This document shows positions 59,629 to 64,000 of a stretch of DNA of 64,000 nucleotides, piece after piece (within the stretch, counting starts at the first letter, position 1; each line of letters opens with the position of its first letter). The translations under genes and the position numbers were made by a program. This DNA is from Rhytidiadelphus loreus. Taxonomy: Eukaryota > Streptophyta > Bryopsida > Hypnales > Hylocomiaceae. The DNA lies in the NCBI GenBank assembly GCA_947034895.1, contig OX344762.1:13831501-13895500 (forward strand). The letters run 5' to 3'. The notes beneath the pieces were generated by a model, which was not told where the DNA came from, ran no database searches, and saw only the letters and a program-made list of their open reading frames with translations.

Positions 59629-62136
59629 ATGGCAACTGGAGGTAGCAGTGATGGGTCCTTTCCGGGGTTTTCCACTATACGCACTCCTGGTGCAATTAGG
59701 AAGGCTGCCAAAGACAAGACTAGAAAAAGGAGGGGTAACATTCACAAGAAGCGATGGCATGTGTTGAACAATGATAACCACCTAGCTTTCAAAGAGTGGA
59801 ACGAGGAGCCAGAGCCTTGGAGTATGCAGGTGTGCGAAGACTACATTGAATGGTGTCACATCGGGAAGTTCTTTCCGGCATGGCGCCATCATCACAACCG
59901 ACACAATAACAAGGCAAATTTGAAGTATTGTGAAAATCCAGCTTTCATACGAAGGTGTTTAGAATTGTGGCAGGTCCTCTACAAAACCCCTTTTGTAGAT
60001 AAGAATGAGGCCCCTTTGTTCATTGCTAGAGGTGCCTATGCTGAGGTCGCCTTGAACAAACAAGTTGACTGGACCACGATTAAAGAAAGTACCTACGTGG
60101 AGCATCCAGAAGTTGGAATAATTCCAAGAGGGGTTCTCAAATTTCCGGAGGGTGGACTTGGGCCTTTTCGAAGTGATCCACAAAACAAAGAAACTCAAGA
60201 GGTGGACACGGAAGAATCAGAAGAGGATAATGATTCAGATGGCACACGGATTCCTAAGCTTGTACGAGTGAAGGAGCAGATTATCACCCCCGTCCAAGTT
60301 CCAGTTCCAGTTCCAGTTCCAGATCCAAATGTTCCAGCCGCTTCATCATCGCGGGGAAAGAAGATGAAACATCCTGCGAAGGTGCGACGGTCCACCACGA
60401 AAATTAGATTGGCATCAGCCTCAACCACAATTGCGACTCCAATCTTGCCACCACAAGACGCCAGCAACGTCTTCGACTTTGCTTTAAGTGACGACTCACC
60501 CGTATGTGCCACAAGTCACATTCCCATTCCACAGTCTGAATCTGATGTTGTTCACAATGCGATGACGTTGGCGAAGGCTCTCGACCTCTTGAAGACCAAG
60601 GATGCACAAATTGCAACCTTAGAAGGTGATGTGAAGAAATGGCGGTCTACATGTGAACAAAAAAATGCTCTCATTTCTCAACAATCCAAAGAATTACAAG
60701 GCCTTCGAGAAAAAGAGCGTCAGACTTTCACATTGTCGGACATGGACGAAACCTTTGTTGAGCAGGATCCACATCATTTGGACAAGCTTGTTGGGGACCT
60801 CACCAGCGATGTCATTCACCTTTCTCCCCCTGCCAAGCGTACGAAGCGTTCTTCAATTCTTCCAATGGCACCACTTCCGTTCGTCTCAAGAGATTCTAGC
60901 AATCCGCACGTTGATGGTTTGCAAGGGACTCAGGATTCACTTTCGTTTCCTGCCATTCCACATCTACAATCATCAAAAGAACTTGATTTGGCTGAGGAAA
61001 ATAGAATGCTTCGAGAGAAGTTGGCAGTGTTGGCAGCGACATACTATCATTGGAAGGTTGTGTGCATTCTCTCCGTGGATCGATCTCAACAAGTTGCGAA
61101 AGAGCTAGACAAAGTTTCGAAGAACTTTGTAGCAAATGCCCCTAAACGAGAGAATGGATTGACATCATGGGCATTGATGGAGGACATGTTTCCGGATAAC
61201 ATGTCCATGCTTGACGTGGCGGAAAAAAATGTCATAGACTGGGCACAAAATGGTTGGGACCATGGAAATCAGATGTCTAGTCACTTCAACGAAAAAGACC
61301 AAAGTCTATTGTGGCCAAAGCCAGCTCATTTCGTCTTGGATCATACCAAATGCCCCATATGTCTAGAACAATTTGGGCCAGAAGGAGGATGGGCACTTGG
61401 ATCATGTACACATGTGTACCATCCTCAGTGTCTCATCACTCAATGTCTGATTAGACGACGATGTGTGATTTGTGCAGCACCATTCCATGATCGCTTGTAT
61501 ACCATGTTCAACTTGATGACTTACATGCCACCTTCTTGGGAACACAATAGAGACACGACGGCAGAGACACGATTTTGGGGACGAGACTTGCTTTGGAGTT
61601 GGCGAGAAGGCCTACATGATCAAGAAATGGGAGCTGCTGCCTCACAATTGAATTGGGAAACGGACCCGCGTGAAATTCTAAGAGTGGCATTCAACCTTAT
61701 GGGAAAAGGAGCTCACAATGCAGGGAAGAGGGCGTTTTTTTTTCAATGCCTTGGTGGATATTTTGATAAGACATCCCAAACCTTCAAGTGGGGTGCTCAT
61801 CCGGAAGGACACCGTTGGAATTTTGAAGGTGAACAAGGGGCTAATCGTGATGAAAATGCCACTCCAGAAGACTTGAATAGTATGGCTTACCTCGACTCAA
61901 CATACGGGCCTTATTATCAAAGCCAAGCACTCGATTATCTATTGGAGTTACACTCTCCGCAAACTAAAAGGACACTTGAAGCTCTCAAGAACTCCAATGT
62001 CTTGGAATCTATTTTAGAAGCAGATGGACCTGCTTCAAGGACTCGTGCTAAGAAGAAACTCGTTGTTGGAGAGTCCAATGATTACGAACAAGGTGCAACG
62101 AGTGGTTCTCAGAACAATCCAATGGACTTGAACTAA
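59629..62136 (+). CDS. RING-H2 protein of unknown family
   Basis: An intronless ORF of 835 residues from a clear ATG. N-terminus: basic stretch KDKTRKRRGNIHKKRW (residues 29-44), a likely nuclear signal. Then a conserved-looking block rich in W, H and Y (to about 150), an acidic segment (EESEEDNDSDGT), a short VP repeat near 225-233, coiled-coil-like helices (about 310-370 and 450-500), and a RING-H2 finger at 575-615. The finger has C575-x2-C, x14, C-x-H-x2-H-x2-C, x10, C-x2-C615, so all eight zinc ligands are present. RING-H2 proteins are usually E3 ubiquitin ligases, but activity is inference. The C-terminus has a second block (WGRDLLWSWREG...; FFFQCLGGYFDKTSQTFKWG). The lack of introns and the nearby repeats make a transposon-derived or lineage-expanded gene possible. 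Confidence 0.75.
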   Translation: MATGGSSDGSFPGFSTIRTPGAIRKAAKDKTRKRRGNIHKKRWHVLNNDNHLAFKEWNEEPEPWSMQVCEDYIEWCHIGKFFPAWRHHHNRHNNKANLKYCENPAFIRRCLELWQVLYKTPFVDKNEAPLFIARGAYAEVALNKQVDWTTIKESTYVEHPEVGIIPRGVLKFPEGGLGPFRSDPQNKETQEVDTEESEEDNDSDGTRIPKLVRVKEQIITPVQVPVPVPVPDPNVPAASSSRGKKMKHPAKVRRSTTKIRLASASTTIATPILPPQDASNVFDFALSDDSPVCATSHIPIPQSESDVVHNAMTLAKALDLLKTKDAQIATLEGDVKKWRSTCEQKNALISQQSKELQGLREKERQTFTLSDMDETFVEQDPHHLDKLVGDLTSDVIHLSPPAKRTKRSSILPMAPLPFVSRDSSNPHVDGLQGTQDSLSFPAIPHLQSSKELDLAEENRMLREKLAVLAATYYHWKVVCILSVDRSQQVAKELDKVSKNFVANAPKRENGLTSWALMEDMFPDNMSMLDVAEKNVIDWAQNGWDHGNQMSSHFNEKDQSLLWPKPAHFVLDHTKCPICLEQFGPEGGWALGSCTHVYHPQCLITQCLIRRRCVICAAPFHDRLYTMFNLMTYMPPSWEHNRDTTAETRFWGRDLLWSWREGLHDQEMGAAASQLNWETDPREILRVAFNLMGKGAHNAGKRAFFFQCLGGYFDKTSQTFKWGAHPEGHRWNFEGEQGANRDENATPEDLNSMAYLDSTYGPYYQSQALDYLLELHSPQTKRTLEALKNSNVLESILEADGPASRTRAKKKLVVGESNDYEQGATSGSQNNPMDLN

Positions 62137-62754
62137 ATATTTCTATGAGATACTTACTTCAACGGTGGTTTTAATTAATCGTAGTAGTATACAAGATGTA
62201 AGGCCCATAGTATAAGGGCCGTAGTATATCCATACTCGCACAATGTAGTACTCTAGCAAAAGTTAGGGTTAAGATGTTGGCTTCTAAAACTATACCGCCT
62301 TGGCTGTGTATTGTACTACTATGCTTATGGACAACAACCTTCTATTGCTTTGGTTTTGAAGGTTTGGGCATACTTATACATTTGTAGCCTAAAATGTAAT
62401 TGGTGAAATGCAAATACATTTTTTGTAATGCCTCGCACAATGATTCCATACACGGGGGCGAATGCACACTAGGGTGTTCCATTTTTGGCGGCTTAATAGT
62501 CCTTTTTGGAACTCCAAGAAGAACGTTGCCTACAGCAAGGGTGACGGAACAAGGAATCGGGAGCCGATATTGGGGTCTGGGTCGACCGTTGATTCAAACA
62601 GATCTATCGGCTAGGGTTTGGATGTCCTGTTCGGAATTTGCCCTCTCGGGTTTTGTTTTTTCTCCTTGCGCCGCTCAACTTCCATCATGTGAAGTCCTGT
62701 TTCTGGTTCTGTTTTTGGACGCTTGCATTGGTTTCCTATTCATGTTGGTTGATC
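62137..62754. other. spacer between RING gene and next ORF
   Basis: A 3' flank with gtagtacta-type motifs near 62180-62250 resembles those at 10300 and 54350. ORFs before 62755 in the same frame begin with non-ATG codons and read as hydrophobic leader artefacts. Confidence 0.4.
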
Positions 62755-63087
62755 ATGGCTACTCTAGGTCAGAACAGAAGGACCAAGATTAAGTTAGAGG
62801 GATCTCCTTTAGGGCGTTCGAAGCAAGGGTATAGCGCTCCAGTGTACGCACAAGCGCTTGACCTTTTTCCTCTTTGCAACTCTAGATCATACAATCGGAA
62901 GGAGTTTCACGAGAAGTATGGGTTGAATTGTGCTGGCATTAATCCCAAGCACTTGAAACAGCCAGACGATTATATGGAAGAAGACCTCTTAGCATATTTA
63001 GGTCTTGTAGTGAACAAAAACGGACACCGATATATGTTTTTGAGGGATGAAGAGACTGTGAAGAAGTTAGAAAGTTTGTGGATGTAG
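62755..63087 (+). CDS. unrecognised 110-residue ORF
   Basis: ATG 62755 (MATLGQNRRTKIKLEG) opens a coherent, soluble, basic-then-mixed protein with YSAPVYAQALDLFPLC and DDYMEEDLLAYLG. It ends LESLWM-TAG at 63085-63087. No family is recognised. The next ORF continues in the same frame after the stop. The two may therefore be one gene, split by a nonsense mutation, an unrecognised intron or stop readthrough, or two genes. It has the same strand and style as the RING protein upstream. Confidence 0.45.
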   Translation: MATLGQNRRTKIKLEGSPLGRSKQGYSAPVYAQALDLFPLCNSRSYNRKEFHEKYGLNCAGINPKHLKQPDDYMEEDLLAYLGLVVNKNGHRYMFLRDEETVKKLESLWM

Positions 63088-63135
63088 ATTCATCAAAAAC
63101 ATTGTTTGTTGTCATCACGGTTAATCTCGTTGGGC

Positions 63136-64000
63136 ATGGCCAGAGGCTTCTACTGCCAAGAGAAAAAAAATTGCAACTTGAATTGGGCCGCCTACGTTGA
63201 GTGGACAAACACTGAACAACTAAGGCGGCGACAAAAGCGGATGAAGCAAGGGAGGGTGTCGGAAGAGTCTTGTTTTTCAGACGATGAAGATTGCTACTTG
63301 CCCGGTGAAGATGGCGGTTCTACTGGGTCGAAAACATTCAGTCAACTAGACAGTCCTTCGCGGGAGGAGAGCGTTTCAGGAGATCGTCTTGGTTACAAGG
63401 GTTTTGGAGGTCCCGGTGCACTGTTGGCAGCTCTTCAGTCTTGGAAGATCTACGGAGGGTTAATCAGCCAGGAGCATGGGAGGAAGGTACAATCCCTAAC
63501 TCGAGAGAGACAAGCCCAACAAGATTACACCGTAGCAGATGCATGGGCCAAGGGTCAGATGGAATTTTGTTTAGAAAAGTTGTTTGATGCACTTGGGAAA
63601 CTTGAATCCCTGGAGGGATTGAAAGAGACTGAAGTCAAAAAGATTTCTGAGAGCGGTTTAGATTTAGGGTGCGAGAGTACTTTACTAGATTCGTTGACGC
63701 AGGAGATTGATGGCCAAAAGAAAATTGTGGCTTTTTGTGAGACTTGGGCAAGTGATGGCCAATGCGGTTATGTGAAAGTGAAGGCAACGGAGTCCGGAGT
63801 CCAAGCTAGAGTGATTTGCTTAGAAGAAGAAGTGTTACAGCTTGACCGGCACGAAGCGGCAATAAAGATTTGCATTAGCCGACTAGAATCAGGGTCTAAA
63901 TTGTTCTGGTCAGTGCCGCCACAGCCGATTTCGATTGTCCTTGTTCCCAGTTCGGCCGAATGGTTTGAGGTGCAAGGTTGTGTTTATTGCAGCTTAGGAT
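63136..64000 (+). CDS. unrecognised ORF, cut by the window end
   Basis: ATG 63136 (MARGFYCQEKKNC) starts 288 codons without a stop, continuing past 64000. The frame is already open from 63088, directly after the preceding TAG. Features: KRMKQGR basic patch, acidic serine-rich stretch (EESCFSDDEDCYLPGED), a glycine-rich GYKGFGGPGALLAALQSW motif, then long amphipathic helices with heptad-like leucines (LGKLESLEGLKETEVKK and later). No known domain is recognised. It looks like a structural or scaffold protein. Confidence 0.55.
   Translation, partial: MARGFYCQEKKNCNLNWAAYVEWTNTEQLRRRQKRMKQGRVSEESCFSDDEDCYLPGEDGGSTGSKTFSQLDSPSREESVSGDRLGYKGFGGPGALLAALQSWKIYGGLISQEHGRKVQSLTRERQAQQDYTVADAWAKGQMEFCLEKLFDALGKLESLEGLKETEVKKISESGLDLGCESTLLDSLTQEIDGQKKIVAFCETWASDGQCGYVKVKATESGVQARVICLEEEVLQLDRHEAAIKICISRLESGSKLFWSVPPQPISIVLVPSSAEWFEVQGCVYCSLG

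Noticed and set aside
1..64000. tRNA, rRNA, CRISPR array, bacterial operon features
   Set aside because: I saw no clover-leaf tRNA, rRNA segment or regularly spaced array. The short tandem repeats lack unique spacers, and the gene structures are eukaryotic.

Overview
The window is nuclear DNA of a land plant. It is AT-rich and dominated by transposable elements. Three single-copy genes have short introns with clean GT-AG (once GC-AG) junctions, and there is a decayed TIR-NBS-LRR gene. Gene spacing of 10-15 kb, introns mostly of 90-660 bases, the style of the resistance-gene relic and the many unfamiliar transposon-type ORFs suggest a bryophyte, most likely a moss (Sphagnum-like). That placement is inference: no organelle, rRNA or tRNA sequence is present to confirm it.

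Layout. 1-4.2 kb: tandem repeats, then two members of a non-autonomous element family with CCC(C)TAAAGG ends and TTAA flanks. 4.3-7.9 kb: a decayed transposase-like gene with a frameshift, then a small ORF with an F-box-like segment. 8.4-9.1 kb: short tandem repeats and a hairpin element. 10.7-13.6 kb (minus strand): a TIR-NBS-LRR pseudogene whose Toll/interleukin-receptor domain is split by a 954-base CACTA-type element with an ATT target duplication. 15.8-19.3 kb (minus): a seven-exon tyrosine aminotransferase-like gene, with two CACGTG boxes upstream. 20-30 kb: AT-rich DNA with miniature elements. 30.4-35.8 kb (minus): an eleven-exon guanylate-binding-protein-like GTPase with a signal peptide and a C-terminal membrane segment. 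37.8-41.7 kb: more TTAA and TA-flanked elements, including an approximately 640-base palindrome. 44.4-46.3 kb (plus): a complete four-exon 2-oxoglutarate/Fe(II) dioxygenase. 47.6-50.6 kb: nested elements and a second, interrupted hairpin. 51.1-55.5 kb: a complete 4.4-kb CACTA-type element with an ATA target duplication. 56.5-58 kb: further miniature elements. 59.1-64 kb (plus): a GC-rich minisatellite built from two opposed blocks, an intronless 835-residue RING-H2 protein, and two further ORFs in one frame separated by one TAG, the second running off the window.

The three intact genes (amino-acid metabolism, membrane GTPase, oxidative specialised metabolism) look like independent housekeeping or accessory loci, not a pathway cluster. 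The transposase relic with its F-box-like ORF, and the RING protein with its two downstream ORFs, are the parts of the coding content that I cannot match to a known system.
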